DNA from: Sporodiniella umbellata
Lineage: Eukaryota; Mucoromycota; Mucoromycetes; Mucorales; Rhizopodaceae
Length of the DNA stretch: 64,000 bases
Direction of reading: 5' to 3'
Assembly (NCBI GenBank): GCA_025677835.1
Contig: JAIXMR010000004.1
Coordinates: 1 to 64,000, forward strand
Shown here piece after piece: positions 1 through 13,303 of this stretch; position 1 is the first letter of the stretch; every line of letters starts with the position of its first letter. The position numbers and the translations under genes are program-made. The notes under the pieces were generated by a model. That model was given only the letters and a program-made list of their open reading frames with translations. It had not been told where the DNA came from and searched no databases.

Positions 1-73
1 TTGACACCGCCAAAAATAGACTGTCCAATGGACGATGGCTGTCATTAAGGTGATCTTTGCTTTGGGCAGTCCG

Positions 74-104
<31 letters not shown>

Positions 105-663
105 TATCAAACCACGCTGTTTGTCCAAAGTCGATTTTACATAAAACAGCCACAATCCAACGTTCAAGGTGTTTTTAGCTGGTTGGAAATCACTCGAATT
201 TAAATAAAGGCTATAAGAGTTTCTTGTTTTGCAACCAAGGCTTTCAGCTTGAATAAAGTTAGACCATGACAAAGTATTTCTAAAACTACGCTGTATCCTA
301 AAGCCAGCCCTATTTCTTTGCATAGGATGAAACGGAAATATCATGCAGTTCTTTCCATCAAAACAAAGCCGATTGAAAAGGCTATATGAAGCAGCCTACA
401 GATTGCTTTTACAGGCAATTTTTAGAAACCCTTTCTTGGATTTTCCTTTTTACGATGGCAGACCACATGAAAAGGCTTTTTTAGCTTTTTTATCTTGTCA
501 AATAAAAACTTGGATTACACCTTCTATTCATTGTATCGGTAGCCTTGACATCCAAGTGCCCCCTCAAGTAAAAATCGCAGCTTTAATTTTTTATATACAT
601 TTTTTATATACTTTTTTTTTTTTTTTTTTTTTTGTGGTCTCCTTTTTGTTTTCTAAAAACATC
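1..663. other. Upstream region, no gene seen
   Basis: Only short overlapping ORFs with no recognisable domain occur here. There is a long T run at about 79-101 and a T22 run at 612-633, the latter 30 nt before the MAPKKK start codon. I read this as the 5' flank of the kinase gene; the distal part could hold the end of a gene lying outside the window, but nothing supports that. Confidence 0.5.
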
Positions 664-3215
664 ATGTCCATACCATCTTCACCATCCTCAAGAATGTTCA
701 GAAACTCGCCTACCTCGCCATCCTATTCTGAACTTCAATACAAAAGAAGCTTACTGGATGAAGTCAACACCTGGTCTACACATAGAGTGTCTGAATGGCT
801 TTATGGACAGTCTTTAGGCTGTTACAGCTCAGCATTCATCGGTCAGTTCTAACAACCACCAAAGTCCCTTCACAGAGATCTTTGTTTTAATTAGCATCTT
901 TTTTTTTGTTTTTTTGACTACAGAACAACACATTTCAGGTTCAGTATTACTTGATTTGGGATACCATTCTTTAAAGGCGATGGAGATTAAAACAGTTGGA
1001 GAAAGAGTTAGAATCATCACAGCCATCAAATCCCTAAGGCAAGAGTGCTATCTAGCAGCATCCTTAGCCGCAAGAACACCTACCAAAGTAATTTACACAT
1101 CTATCTATCGAGATGAAGCCTATTTATTGTTTATGCGCTTCTTGTTTTTTTTTTCAACTTTATAGATCTCCACGCCACCTCCTGATTATCGATATGAAGA
1201 CCAGTTTCAAAACACAAAGACCTCAAAATCAACAGAGATAAGTAGCGGCTCCAAAAGCTTGCTGAGTCGATCCAATTCCTTTTCTAGGTTTCTGGGAAGG
1301 TCCGAGTCGAGAAAATTACACAAGAGCGCTTCCAATAGCTCAAATCATGCTCAACTTTCACCTTCTTCTGAGATCCATTTACCCCCAAGTCCAAAAACGA
1401 TTCAAAAAGTAAACTTTTTTTTTTTTTATTGGTAGGGCAAGACTAATGTATGATTAGAGAAACTCGTTAGAGGGCGGTATCATGTCCGTAGAGAAGATAA
1501 AGCAGACATGTGTCAAGGTGTTTGGAGAAGATGGACAGACCCGTATTGTGAACGTGATCAATACCAACGATTCAAAGATCATTATGGGCAAAGTGCTACA
1601 TAAGTTTGGTATCGACGAATCCAACGCGAATCATTTTTGCATCTTTGTAGGCTCCAGTACGAACGGCGAGGCGCGTGCCCTGTCCGATCAAGAGCTGGTA
1701 GACATCTGCCGCTCGACTGACCGACCCGAAAAAGAAAGATTGATCCTCAGAAAAAGACACCAGTACCCTACACATGAGCAGTTCAAAATGAAAGGGACGG
1801 TCAATCAGAGACCTGCCCTGGCCAGCTCAGAAAGTCTCAAAAGTATCCTGAGTGACACCAGCGCAAACCCTCTCAACAACACCGCCAAAAGCAGACGTCA
1901 ACTATTTGGAGAACGGCCAACATCGGAAGCGATCACCTTCAACCTCAAATCCTTTTTCCCTAACCATAACCGAGAGCTTTTAGAAACGGCCGGCATTAAA
2001 GCTCAACGTTTGTCCATGAGCCGCCACAATTCTTCTTTAGGTAAATCAGAGACAAGGATCAATAGGAACAGTGTGCTTCCTGAGCTTGCTTCCGTGCTGG
2101 GTGTTGAGCTGGACAATCTGATAGAAGAAATACCTACGGAAGGAGAGATAGAATGTGAGGAGGATCCCAAAGAAGACCCTGAACAAGACCAGGAAAATAC
2201 CGAGAATACTCAAAATATACCCAAGGGCGATTTGCTCACTGAATGTCAAGACAGATCGTCGAGCCTATCCCATGCAAAAGAGATCAAACTTGTCAAAGTT
2301 GAGAAAAAGAGAGAGGAAGAGGCACCGTCTGTACTGAAGGAGCAGAGCAACAAACAAGCCAAACACTCATCCCGCTCTTGGATGAAAGGGTCACTTATCG
2401 GACGCGGAACATTTGGTGATGTCTATCTAGGTCTTAACCCGCTGAGCGGTGAGCTGATGGCAGTAAAGCAGGTCGAGTTACCTGTAGAAAATTCGGCCAC
2501 AGAAGAGCGCAAAAAATCAATGGTCGTTGCCTTGCAAAGAGAGATCGATTTACTCAAAGAGCTAGAACACGAAAATATTGTACAATACTTGGGCTCAAAA
2601 ATTGATGATTCTTACTTTAGCATCTTTTTGGAGTATGTGCCAGGAGGCTCGGTATCAGGCATTTTAGCTAGCTATGGTACTTTTCAGGACCCCTTAGTGA
2701 AGAGCTTTGTGCGACAGATATTGAAAGGATTGAACTATTTACACAATAAAGACATTGTTCATCGAGATATTAAAGGTGCAAATGTATTAGGTAAATCAAG
2801 TTGCTATCCTAATCTTAAAAAAAAACAAGGTCAATAACACTACCTAGTGGACAATAAGGGATGCGTAAAGATAACAGATTTTGGGATATCTAAAAAAGTA
2901 GAAGAAGGTAAGCTTGCACAATTTCTATTCTCTTAAAAAAAAAAGACAGGAGAGACTTATTACTTGTACATGTTTAGATATTATCATGCAGAATCAGTCA
3001 TCATCAGCATCCCACAGACCTAGCCTACAAGGGTCTATATACTGGATGGCCCCCGAAGTTGTTAAACAGACGCTCTATACTCGCAAAGCAGACATTTGGT
3101 CATTAGGCTGCATGGTGATCGAGATGTTTACAGGTGACCATCCATTTCCAGAGTTTTCGCAGATGCAAGCCATATTTCAAGTAAATGCGACAAGGTGACA
3201 CTTTAGCTTTTCTAA

Positions 3216-3250
<35 letters not shown>

Positions 3251-3462
3251 GTCCTGCCTAGATTGGTAGCTATACAGCGCCGAACATACCACCCAATTTG
3301 AGTGAGGACGCACAATCTTTTCTAAAGTGCACCTTTAAGATGTAAGGCTTATTTGAGACAAATCAGTCTAGAGTTAACGCGAACTGTAGAAATCATGAGG
3401 AAAGGTCGTCAGCAGAAGAGCTGCTAGAGCATCGGTTTTTAACAGAACTACCTGTTGAATGA
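664..3462 (+). CDS. STE11: Ste11/Byr2-type MAP kinase kinase kinase
   Basis: Serine/threonine kinase that in the family activates the MAPKK of the mating, filamentation or osmostress cascade. About eight exons can be joined in frame: 664-841, 924-1087, 1166-1408, 1458-2790, 2848-2907, 2978-3180, 3262 onward, then the last exon to the stop. A SAM domain ([12 protein letters not shown], about residues 39-105) spans exons 1-2. A Ras-association domain begins around [19 protein letters not shown]. The C-terminal kinase domain shows the Gly loop [11 protein letters not shown], catalytic [15 protein letters not shown] and the WMAPEV segment. The SAM-RA-kinase order is that of Byr2/Ste11. The start was chosen as the first ATG in frame with SAM; a T22 run precedes it. 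It converges on the next gene, leaving 90 bp between stop codons. Confidence 0.92.
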
Positions 3463-3552
3463 ATGAATACATGATGCATGATGATTTATTGAGATAATTT
3501 GAATACAGAAGAATAAATAAAGCCATAGAAAAATAGAGAAAGAAGGTGATTA

Positions 3553-4746
3553 TTACATGATAGCCCCATCCAAAGGTGAGTTGTTGTTGTCCAGATTTTC
3601 ATTTCGTGTACCCAGTTTTGGTATTTTTACATATGCATCAGTGCCGAATCCCTCCATAGTCACCAAGTCAATTTTACCGCCCCAGTATTCAGCGTACACT
3701 TTACTCATCGGTAGGCCAATGCCAAGCTGTACGCGCATTACTTTTTCTTGTTCCTCCAATTTAGCCTCCAGATGCTCTATTTTTCCCATTCCCTTGTGAT
3801 TGCCATAAGACCAGATATGCTCGAATTTGTCTTTGGACATTCCGCCACCCTGATCTGATATACGAAAGAGAATGTCTGTATCGTTTGAGCAGACGGTAAT
3901 GTGGATACCGTCTTTGCCATTGGACATGGTATGCCTTGTTGCGTTAGACAAGAGCTGGTACAAGATGTATTCGAGATGCTCAGAAACATATGTAAACTGC
4001 GTATCTCGGCCATCGAGTACTATTTTCGGTAGCTTTTGTTTCACCAACCCTATTTTCATCGTATGATCTTGTACCATCCGAATGCATTTCGATAATATAT
4101 TCAAGGAAGAAACCTCATTGAATATCGATGGCTTTTTTCCCGATAGAACCAAGTGATGCTCAGTAATCACACGCCGAGAGATTCGGGAGCGAAGAGTGGC
4201 GTCCATAAAGCGGTCAAGTCGGTCGGTGATGACAGACTGGTAGGTTTTTTCACACTCATGAATTCCTTTCGCCAATTCTGGAATAACCACCTGATGTGCA
4301 TCCAAGGACTCTAATAAAGCCTGACACAATTTTTCGTTATCCTGCCAAGTATTGATCTCCGGAATTTGGCGTATACGGTCGAACGCTTGCCAATAAAGGT
4401 CATATACGCACTGGATATGAGGATTGGTGCCCAAGATGTACGGTAATTTTTGAAATTCTCTTATGCGGTGGGCAATGCGTACTGGAAGTTCCTTTCTAAC
4501 GTAGTTTGCTGATTTTAAAAGTCGCTCAGTATTACAGTGTCGTTCGTAGAACATCAATTGCCTTAGGGTAAGAGGTGTAGGGCTCTGATTGAGATAGCCA
4601 TCTAGTATCTTGTTCATATAGAAATGTTGATGGTGATCGCCTGTATGCGACGGGATGGGCTGTTCGAAAGTCGCCAGGTTGGAATAACCTCGCCTTGTAA
4701 ATCGACTTGCAGATCTTAGTAGAGTTAAGGGCCTGCTTGAAATCAT
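3553..4746 (-). CDS. Mitochondrial pyruvate / branched-chain 2-oxoacid dehydrogenase kinase
   Basis: Intronless 397-residue protein that in the family phosphorylates and inactivates the E1 subunit of a 2-oxoacid dehydrogenase complex in the mitochondrial matrix. The N-terminus (MISSRPLTLLRSASRFTRRG) is basic, rich in Ser/Arg and free of acids, as expected of a presequence. The helical domain contains ILDGYLNQSPTPLTLRQL. The GHKL ATPase domain shows an N box (YQLLSNATRH), a G1 box (DQGGGM) and a G2 box (GIGLPMSKVYAEYWGG). Length is normal for fungal Pkp1/Pkp2 proteins. I cannot separate pyruvate dehydrogenase kinase from branched-chain kinase by eye. It is convergent with the MAPKKK and has an AT-rich 5' flank. 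Confidence 0.93.
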   Translation of the reverse strand: MISSRPLTLLRSASRFTRRGYSNLATFEQPIPSHTGDHHQHFYMNKILDGYLNQSPTPLTLRQLMFYERHCNTERLLKSANYVRKELPVRIAHRIREFQKLPYILGTNPHIQCVYDLYWQAFDRIRQIPEINTWQDNEKLCQALLESLDAHQVVIPELAKGIHECEKTYQSVITDRLDRFMDATLRSRISRRVITEHHLVLSGKKPSIFNEVSSLNILSKCIRMVQDHTMKIGLVKQKLPKIVLDGRDTQFTYVSEHLEYILYQLLSNATRHTMSNGKDGIHITVCSNDTDILFRISDQGGGMSKDKFEHIWSYGNHKGMGKIEHLEAKLEEQEKVMRVQLGIGLPMSKVYAEYWGGKIDLVTMEGFGTDAYVKIPKLGTRNENLDNNNSPLDGAIM

Positions 4747-7700
4747 TGCCTTTTTAAAATATATATATTTTTAATATAAATATTAAAAGAAATAGGAAAG
4801 ACTGAAAAAGTTCATCAAGAAATAAATAAATAAAAACAAATAAAAAAACAGAAACCCAAAGTAATAAAAATGAGTCAACTAAATAGTGATTGGCCTATCT
4901 GAGAATAAAAAAGGGGGAAATGATTTATGCATTTCACTCAGGGTGGATTGAATGTGAGTAATACTCTCTTTGACCTGACGCTTGGGAACTCAGCGTGCTC
5001 TCTTGATCGTTTTTTGAAACTAAGTTTACCTTGCATTTGAAATTGGCCCTTTTTCTTTCCTTATTTGCAACACAACGCCATTGGACGGGTTTCTTACTAA
5101 CTTTAAATGTCTACCTCTTTTTAACTTGGACAAGGAAGAACCGCCGATTCTTTACAGCAAATAAAGCACCTACATGTTCTCAACTAGATGGTTACACACA
5201 CACACCAAAAGACAAAAGAGATCGGTTGTTTTATATTCTGAGCTTGACCTTAGTGAGCAATTCTGGTCTGACTAAAAAAAGGTCAGAAACTGTCTATTTC
5301 AAGACAAGGAGAACATTAATGCAAAGAATAGCAGAGACACGTAGCATTGCTTTTTCAAGCACCTTTGGGTTTTAGCTCACCGTTCAGTATTCATCTTCAA
5401 GAGTTTTTTTTTAATGTACTATGACTTTTTGAGGATTTTCTTGGTTTTTTTTTTTTTTTTTTTTTTTTACTAAAAAAGAAGCTGTTGAAGTATGAGATAG
5501 CTGCCAAACTGTAAAAGGCTTGTTCTGTAATGATATAGACTACCATATTATACATTCCCTTACCCAGTCAATATCTATCGTATACAGTTGTTTTAAAGAT
5601 TGTCGTCGTCCTACTGAAAGAACAGGTGACTGACACTTTTTAGAGACCCATAGATAGTACACTCGAGGTGTTTGTTCTGCAGCATTTTCTCATACATCAA
5701 ACCTAACAGCAGCCCTTTAAATATTACGCTAAACAGAAAAAGTGTTGTTGACAAGTTTAGTAGGTTTAAACTCAGTACTACTACCTTGGGTTTCTACATA
5801 AAATGCTACAGCAAAAAAAGAAACAATAGAGTAACATGGAAATGACGAAATTGTCCGCAAGCATGGTCTTCAATGATACATAAACTGGAAGTGTGATATT
5901 TTTCCCTTTATGTAGTCTATTGTTTGACAAGTACTGCATCTTCAAGTTGAGTAAGAAAAAAAACAAAAAAAAACCATTACAGACAGCTGAATTTAAAGAG
6001 CTACCCGTGATATTTGGGCGATACCATTAATGTTTTTTTTTTTTCTCCTTCTTTTCCATATACTTCTTCCATGTTACTACAATAGCTTTTTTAAGGAGCG
6101 ATGTAACAGATTCATTGCCCTGCTGCTCTTTACCGTCCAAAATATGACAATCCAGCTCCTAATGCTTTTGATCAAAGAGTGGGTCTCAAGCTACAAACAG
6201 AATTACTTGGTGCATCTGTTCAAAGTTTTTAGAAGACGCTCAATATTGTCATATGTATAGCTTGGAGGTTAAACTCATCGATTTGACTTTTTTTTGTGAT
6301 GAAAAAAGGATACCGATTAATAACCAAAACTGAAATTTTTAATGACACTTTGGTATGAAGGGTCAACTTTAACTGCAGCCAAGTCTGAAAATAGCCCTTT
6401 AGGGCAATAAAGTCACTGGGAAATAAGAAATTGTTGAGCCCATGAAATGCCCCTCAGTTTAGAAGATGTAACGTTTTTTTTTTAAATAAGAGCACGTTTT
6501 ATCTTTCACTTCATTGAAACATTCTTTTTTATTAAAAAGAATATACTGCTAAAGCAATACGGAGACTTAAAGAACAAGAACAAAAAAAAAAAAAAAAAAG
6601 AACAGAACCAGAAACGCTCTGTTAACAAGAGAAAATTGAATAAATAGAACGGCTGGTTTCCCTTTGGATCAACCCAATAAAGTTGCTCACAAAATACTAC
6701 CTTGGGAAAAATGTTAACTGAGAAGGATCCAATAATAAATATTGATACAAAAACCGCTTTCACTGACCTAGGTAAATTGGGTCAAAATCGTATTCCTTAT
6801 CCATACATGCATTGTCTCTTTCATTCATTATATAAGGAATGAACAAAATGCATTTTTGGTGTGAAGAAATATATATAGGCTGCCAATCATCATTCATTTC
6901 TCTTCAAAAGCGCTTCAGTAGATGTGTACAGTGCGACTTGTACAAATTAGAAAAGGGGAATTAAACAATTTAGCAACTTTTTTTTTTTGAGTGTATGCAA
7001 TTGGTTGTCAAATATGATACATCTCTATGACTAGAGCTATGATTTACCAACTATCGATTAGAGCATCTCACTTTTTGTAATGTGTTTAGATTAGAGGTGG
7101 CCAACTTGGCGGATTGCACAGATTATTATATCTAGACCTTATTACTCATACAACAAAGATGTATCTCGGTTATCTAGAGCGTATCTTTATAGTTCTATAT
7201 TATTGCATTTAGTCATAGAGCACTTGAAAATTGTGAACAAAAAACATTTTTATATGCTTTTCATTTGGTCAGTTTGGCATACAACAAATCAACCCAAACG
7301 CTCTTTTAGTGTAATATCAGATAACAACTGAAATAGTAGATCAGTCCATTGTTGAGTTTGATGTAAAATACAAGTTTTTTTTACTTTTTAAACTTGGTTG
7401 GATATAATAGCAAAGGCTTTAAATTGGTCAGCACAATGTCCCTTAAAGTGGAATAAACGTTAATATAGTCAGAACTAGTAAAAGCTAGTAGTACGAAAGA
7501 TTTTTATTTTCGGTAAACCCCTTGTAAACAAAATTTAACCTTCTTTAAAATGGAGTTGGCGTACCTGTTAAGTTTGCATTCATTTAAAAAACAATATAAA
7601 AAGCTTGAAAGGCAGTTTGGAGCTATTTTAACAGTATTGTAGCTGACTCTAGCTTTTGAATGCCGCCAATGCTTTCTAAGAGAGCGCCAGCTGTTTATTA

Positions 7701-8706
7701 TTGTTTTGATGGTTTAGCAAAAATAAAAATAAAACAATAGTTACAAACATCACGTTGTCATTTAAAGATAAAAGTAATATAAAAAAAACTGGATTCGAAT
7801 CCTGTTCTATTTACCCAGACAGTTTGAGCTTCCTTAAATTTGTCATTATATGCCTCCTAAAGTAATGCTTGTAGGCAGTTTTTCAAACAACTAAAGCCAA
7901 ACTTCAATGACAAAAGCATACATACAGGTGGGAAAAGAGGGTGAAGGAGGTAGAAAAGAGCTATGTCGTGCCCCCCTTTTTTTGCATGAATATCCTAACT
8001 ACAAGTAAAAACTTTTTTGCTTTAATGTTTACGTACTTGACTGCATACTGATACATTCTTTTAAAAGTGTTATTGTGCTCAAAATCTTAATAATCAATAC
8101 ACAAATGTCTATTTTTTATTTGTAAATCAATAGAGAAAGCTCATTGTAGGTAGCTTCTGGTTATTAGAATGCCTCACTATTCGAAAACGAAAAGTACTTT
8201 ACCACCTTTTTGGACAGTTTAATAATACTTAATGACATCGTTTTTCAGAGTACTCTTATTATGGCTGATTGATACCATTTTTAGACTCTTGCCTTGCACT
8301 CCAGTAAAATATGTGCTCAATACCAAAATTCGATATAAAGCCTGGTTATTTTTATTTAGGTTCAGAATAGAATAAAAAGCTACAGAAAAGCTTAGATTAT
8401 ACACATGCAGGTTATTCACAGCTAATTGTAGAAAAGCTTTTAATCAAGGCATGAATTTTGCAAATACTTTCTTTTTGGCAAAGTACAGAGATCAAAATAT
8501 CGAAGCATTTTACCTGAGACGTTGTAAAATTTATCCTGGGGCTTACCAGAGACGATGTTTATGTAATAATCACATATAATTCTGTAAAAATCTCGGTATG
8601 TGTTTTACATAGTACCGCACCAAAAGGTGTTTTTAGGCAATATGTTTATATATAGTTACGGTAATTGTGGAACAAACGGGAAAAACAGTTTCTGACATAT
8701 ATCTGA

Positions 8707-8740
<34 letters not shown>

Positions 8741-9797
8741 GGTATGTAAAGTACATTTACACGGTGTACAGATGAATAGTTTTATTTATATTCAGAGCCA
8801 GACTTTCTTTTATCTATTGCTTTAATTGTTTCCAAGCCAAAATCCATATTTATTTTTATTTCGAAACCCAAATGCCAGTTCGGCCATACAGATTTAATAT
8901 CCTGTGTTGAACGTTTCCCGTGTGGCTTTATAATTTTGAGTCTAGAACATTATGAAATTATTATATTACTCGCAACAGCATGTGGTAGCCTAAGGCATAA
9001 TTGAATACTATTTAACTTTAAAGAAGTTAAATATCCTTCACACCGCAACTAAAATCGAACTATATATATTCAAGTGTAGAAGGAGTTATAGTAATCCAGC
9101 ATAGTTTAAAGCGAAACAGTAAGGATTTATTGCCTTAAATTTTAGAGACCAGTACAAATACATGTTGGGTGCTGAATAAATGCCATGTTTACCTTTAATT
9201 TGTCATTAATTTTCAATAGCATTTGGGTTATTAATTCATAAAAATATACAAACAGTATAAAGAAAAATCCAAGTTTTTATCATGTTACTACATAGTTTCT
9301 ATAAAGTTTTGATCGGATAGGCAGTGTGCTTCAAGTCGTAGTGTTCTTTATTAAAAATTTGAAATTAAAAAAAAAAAAAATCTATAATATATAATCGCTT
9401 TTGAAATTGTTGATCTTCAGAAATGCTTTCCAAAAAAACATACAAGAGTATTGCAAGACTTTAGCTTGCGAGAAAGATTGTTTCAAATACATGAATTAAG
9501 AAAGTGCATGGCTAATTACATAAAAACCAAAAGCTCTACTCTGATCTTTGATTGTTTTTTTTTTTTTTTAAGAAAAAAGACAAGTTTCCTTTGTCTAGTA
9601 ATAGAGCTCTCTCTATCCAGCTCTCTGAGTTTTTACTTATTCTTTAAAACTAGTAAAGTAAAGCTTCTCACTTCTTGAAAATATAAAGGGCAGCAAAGCG
9701 TTTCGTTTTGTTATATTTATGCTTTTATTTACAGGTAAGAAAAACAAGACGCGGCTATTAGAGTTTGAAGCGTATATAGACTGCTTGGTTTGCATTA
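4747..9797. other. Gene-poor AT-rich region, 5.05 kb
   Basis: No exon chain or recognisable domain was found on either strand. The ORFs here are at most about 114 codons and are rich in Phe/Lys encoded by homopolymers. The region holds many T runs, including a run of about 30 T at 8711-8740, and scattered hairpin-like AT sequence. There are no terminal inverted repeats, no reverse transcriptase or transposase motifs, and no complete tRNA. A B-box-like GATTCGAATCC near 7790 lacks a proper T-stem. Confidence 0.55.
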
Positions 9798-10721
9798 TTA
9801 ATATTTATGGTTGAGGTTGGCAATACAATAGCTAGAGGGCGGGCGAATGAACTGTCGATTGACTTCATCTTCAGTCAAGCGTTTAGTAACAAAGGATATT
9901 TCGCGTGAAAGGGCTTGTGTGTGTTGGTTCTGGTACTGTCTTCCCATTGCTTTGAACTTGCGTGCATGGATGCACATTACCAACAATATTAGCAATGGTA
10001 GATAAACACAGACACTTTCTAGTAGGATCCATACAGAATCAGAATACCCTGTACTGACTGTATGTAGCCAATTCAGCAAAGTCATACCCATCATTGAGAG
10101 TGAAAACAATAAAGGAACGCCTCGTAAAAAGATCAAATCATCTTTGTTCTGGCGTATGTTTCCAAACGTCGAGCTTTTCCAAGCCACCATACTCTCTACT
10201 ATTGAAAGTACACACAGCAGGGTTGTACAGATGGGTATAGCCAGAGGCGTTTCTAGTACCTGAAAAAGTACGCAACACAAAACGACCATACTATAAACAG
10301 TCATGACGATCAGGCTGGCCCAATAATTCCATGGCCGAAGGGGGTGACTTATTTGTCCGGCAGGAAATCCTTCTGACTTTTCCGAGTCTCTCATATAAAT
10401 GCTTCGCCAACGGTCCCGATTGTAGAGTGCTGCAGAGACGTGTTTTATAAAAAGGACTTGAGCCTCCATAATTCCAAGAAGTACAAGTAGTGAAATAACT
10501 GGCAATATATTCAGTACTAGGCTTTGGCTCGACCAAACTGAGTCGAGAGATGTACTATAGTGTCCGCCTAGCATAACTATAAAGGCGACGCTTGTCAAGG
10601 AACCAAAGAGAACAAACGGTAATAGCATCAAGTGATGGCGACAGCGTACTGCTAACGCAATTGAAACGATGGCGAAAAAAATGGTATATACAATCCAAGC
10701 AACCTCTTGTGATGACAACAT
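9798..10721 (-). CDS. Seven-helix membrane protein, unknown function
   Basis: Intronless 307-residue protein. By eye it has seven hydrophobic segments at about residues 8-28, 32-52, 66-90, 134-155, 158-177, 200-220 and 226-249. There is a polar loop of about 40 residues between segments 3 and 4 and a polar C-terminal tail of about 55 residues (KAMGRQYQNQ, then SREISFVTKRLTEDEV). No transport motif or known receptor signature is visible. The layout resembles fungal receptor-like or DUF7702/RTA1-type proteins, but that is topology only. The gene stands alone in a gene-poor stretch, with about 5 kb empty on one side and 2.6 kb on the other. ORF length and the clear helix pattern support it as a real gene. 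Confidence 0.75.
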   Translation of the reverse strand: MLSSQEVAWIVYTIFFAIVSIALAVRCRHHLMLLPFVLFGSLTSVAFIVMLGGHYSTSLDSVWSSQSLVLNILPVISLLVLLGIMEAQVLFIKHVSAALYNRDRWRSIYMRDSEKSEGFPAGQISHPLRPWNYWASLIVMTVYSMVVLCCVLFQVLETPLAIPICTTLLCVLSIVESMVAWKSSTFGNIRQNKDDLIFLRGVPLLFSLSMMGMTLLNWLHTVSTGYSDSVWILLESVCVYLPLLILLVMCIHARKFKAMGRQYQNQHTQALSREISFVTKRLTEDEVNRQFIRPPSSYCIANLNHKY

Positions 10722-13303
10722 ATAAGGAGCGCAAAAGAAAATAAAGAAAGAAAAGAAAAAGAGAAAAACAATGATCTGTTTATGTAGAATTCAGTAGTAC
10801 TAAAAGCAAAAAAAAAAAAAAAAAAAACAATAACTTTTTGGCCAAGCCTACTGTTTTACTCTATTTGGAAAGGTTTGACTCCATCATGATTCTAATTATA
10901 CCACTCTATGCGGAGTTTCTCAGTGCTAAAAATAATATCTGTTCTTTTTTATTCACTACCAAAACAAACGTATACAAACGCCATGTTCGGGTTAATTGCC
11001 CAATATTTTATTGACGGCTTTAAAACAGCATGTCTTCAAGGTGAGTATGCCTTTTTTTTTTAGGCCGAGATTGGCTATAAAAAAGAAGAGTCGTTGCTGT
11101 TTTCTAAACTATAAACTAACTATTGTGCCTGGCATATGCCAGCTGTAAACTAAAAAAAAAAGCTGAGCTTCTAAAATGCTCAAAATCCTAAAATTAAACT
11201 TTGTTACTTTACCTAATCAAAAATTCAAATTCAGTCTTGTTTAGTATTATGCAAGAATCTTTAAATAATCTGCAGCTTATATGTATACAGAGAGCGGTTA
11301 AAAAGAAAAAGAAGATATTTAGATAAGCGAATTCGCTAAAGAAAAAAAAGGGAACCTTTTTACTATTTCTTGTAATAAGATGCTTATTTTTGGAGAAAGA
11401 AAATACGTAGATCACAAAGAGGTTCCGCTTGCTACATCATTTGAGAGCAACTTAACTGTCACAACAGCCAAGAAAAACCTACATTTGTTTCGAGCTGTAT
11501 CTATTTGTGTTTGTTGGTGTGTAATGTCTGTGTACTACCTACTTTTGTAAACATCTACACTTATGGTAACTGTATATATATAGATTCGTATATACCGTAT
11601 AAAAAATAGTTTTTGAGCAAACTATTTATACAACTTCTTTAGACCAGTTTTCGGATTAATGTGCTTTGAATCAAAAGGAGAGGAGAGGGAAAAGAAAAAT
11701 TAGGCTGTTTTTTATAGCGTTCTTATGCTCAAAGAAAAAAATTAGCGTACTATATATATATACAAAGACTTAACATGTACTAAGCCATATTGTAACCATA
11801 TTGAGTTTTGCTTTTCGCTTTTTTTTTTTATTAGAAAACAACAAAAAAAAGGGGGGAAGATAAAGGGTAAAGGGGCAAAGACATTAATTACAAGTGACTG
11901 AAACAAATTCATTGTATTAGCCTTGACCAATACAACGGTCTTCAAACTATTTCTCCAAACTACTTCAGAAACATGATTTTTTTTTCTGCAATTTGCACTA
12001 CCAAAACAACAGTAGATACAGCTTTGTTTACATCCAAAAGTGTAGAGTTTGTTTTGTTAAAGTTACATATGATTAGCTTAGAAAGAAACAAAGGAAAGCT
12101 ACACAACCAAAGCCCTTTTTTTTAGTCTCTATTAGAAAAATAGGTTTGTTATAGCCATATGAATATTATCTAGATATTAATCACGCCATGTAATATCAAA
12201 ACGAATGCTAAATTTTGATCGGTGGTAGCGCCACATATTGCTGGTAGTTTTAGTGTTTTTTCTGACTATAGCCATAAAGTATTGAATACACTGTACCCGT
12301 CCAGCTTCTAGCTCTTGTCAGATATCCTATACTCTAAAGGCTTATTATAGGAATAACAGCGAAAACCTGTTGTAAATCATAAGATACCCGATAGAAGCAA
12401 GATAGGCCTCTTTTAATGTCTTTTTTTTTTTTTTCAAGTATCGTTTGATATTGCTATTTACTATGGAGAAGGACTCTGTAGTACGTCTTTTTTCATTGTT
12501 TAAATATGCAGCTTAAAAAATTAAGGAGGGAAGGTTATTCTTAAAACAGACAATAAAGCAAAGCTGGTCTTGCTGTTGTTGTCATTTTTTCGCATAAAAT
12601 GACAAGAAACTAACAGAAAAAGAAAAAAGAAAAAAGAGAATGTAAGTTACCAATACTCTTTATCTGTCTGAAGCCTTTCCGCTTTTTTAGAATACATTTC
12701 CAAAGCTGAGACATGTGTAATCAAGGACCAATCAAAACATTGTAGGACGCAAAAGTTGGCCAATCAAAAAGCACGGAAAACATCTTTTTCATTTCTCTGT
12801 AAGGACGCTTATCGACCAGTAACTCATGATCCTAAAGCTTTCCCTGCTTCAATTGTGACCTATACTTAGCTTTTCTTTTTTTTTCTTTTTTTTTTTTTTT
12901 TTTTTAGCAAACAGCAAATAAGCAACTAAAAATAAGAATCAAGCGAGAGTAAATGCTGCAATATGAAAGAGCAGCAAAGTAGAAAGATAAAGCGTTCGGA
13001 ATAAGAAATCATCTGAGGTAATTTAATATCAACTCTTATATAAAAACCCTTTGCATGTTTCTGATAAATGATGTACATTTGTGGCTTTAATACATAGAAT
13101 CTACTCCTTGTTACTAATCATTTGCTCTTGCGGAAAAGGAGAGATTTTTTTTTTTTTTTCATGTTGTAAAAAGTAGTAGCGATAAAAATGGAAATTACAT
13201 TTTTTTTATTTATTTTTATTTCTAAAAAAAAAACGCTGGGCAAAAATTAGTTTTTCTTTCCCATTTCTTTTTTTTTTCTTTTCTATTATTTTTGTTAATT
13301 ACA
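10722..13303. other. Gene-poor AT-rich region upstream of PacC
   Basis: No supported gene. T/A runs are frequent (10808-10826, 12421-12434, 12890-12905). The part nearest PacC carries two same-orientation CCAAT boxes at 12728-12732 and 12760-12764, about 550 bp before its start codon, which may belong to its promoter. A 19-codon ATG ORF at 10983 with a possible 3' splice was considered and not called. Confidence 0.5.

Noticed and set aside
5031..5375. 114-codon plus-strand ORF in the gene-poor region
   Set aside because: No ATG near a T-rich promoter pattern, no domain and no helix pattern; composition fits AT-rich spacer.
7785..7805. tRNA B-box-like GATTCGAATCC followed, on the minus strand, by a T run
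   Set aside because: The T-stem does not pair (a non-pairing base next to the loop), and no A-box, acceptor stem or anticodon arm was found upstream.
10983..11085. MFGLIAQYFIDGFKTACLQ mini-ORF with a possible splice to a second exon of 5 codons
   Set aside because: The intron would be only about 24 nt, shorter than others here, and lacks a branch site.
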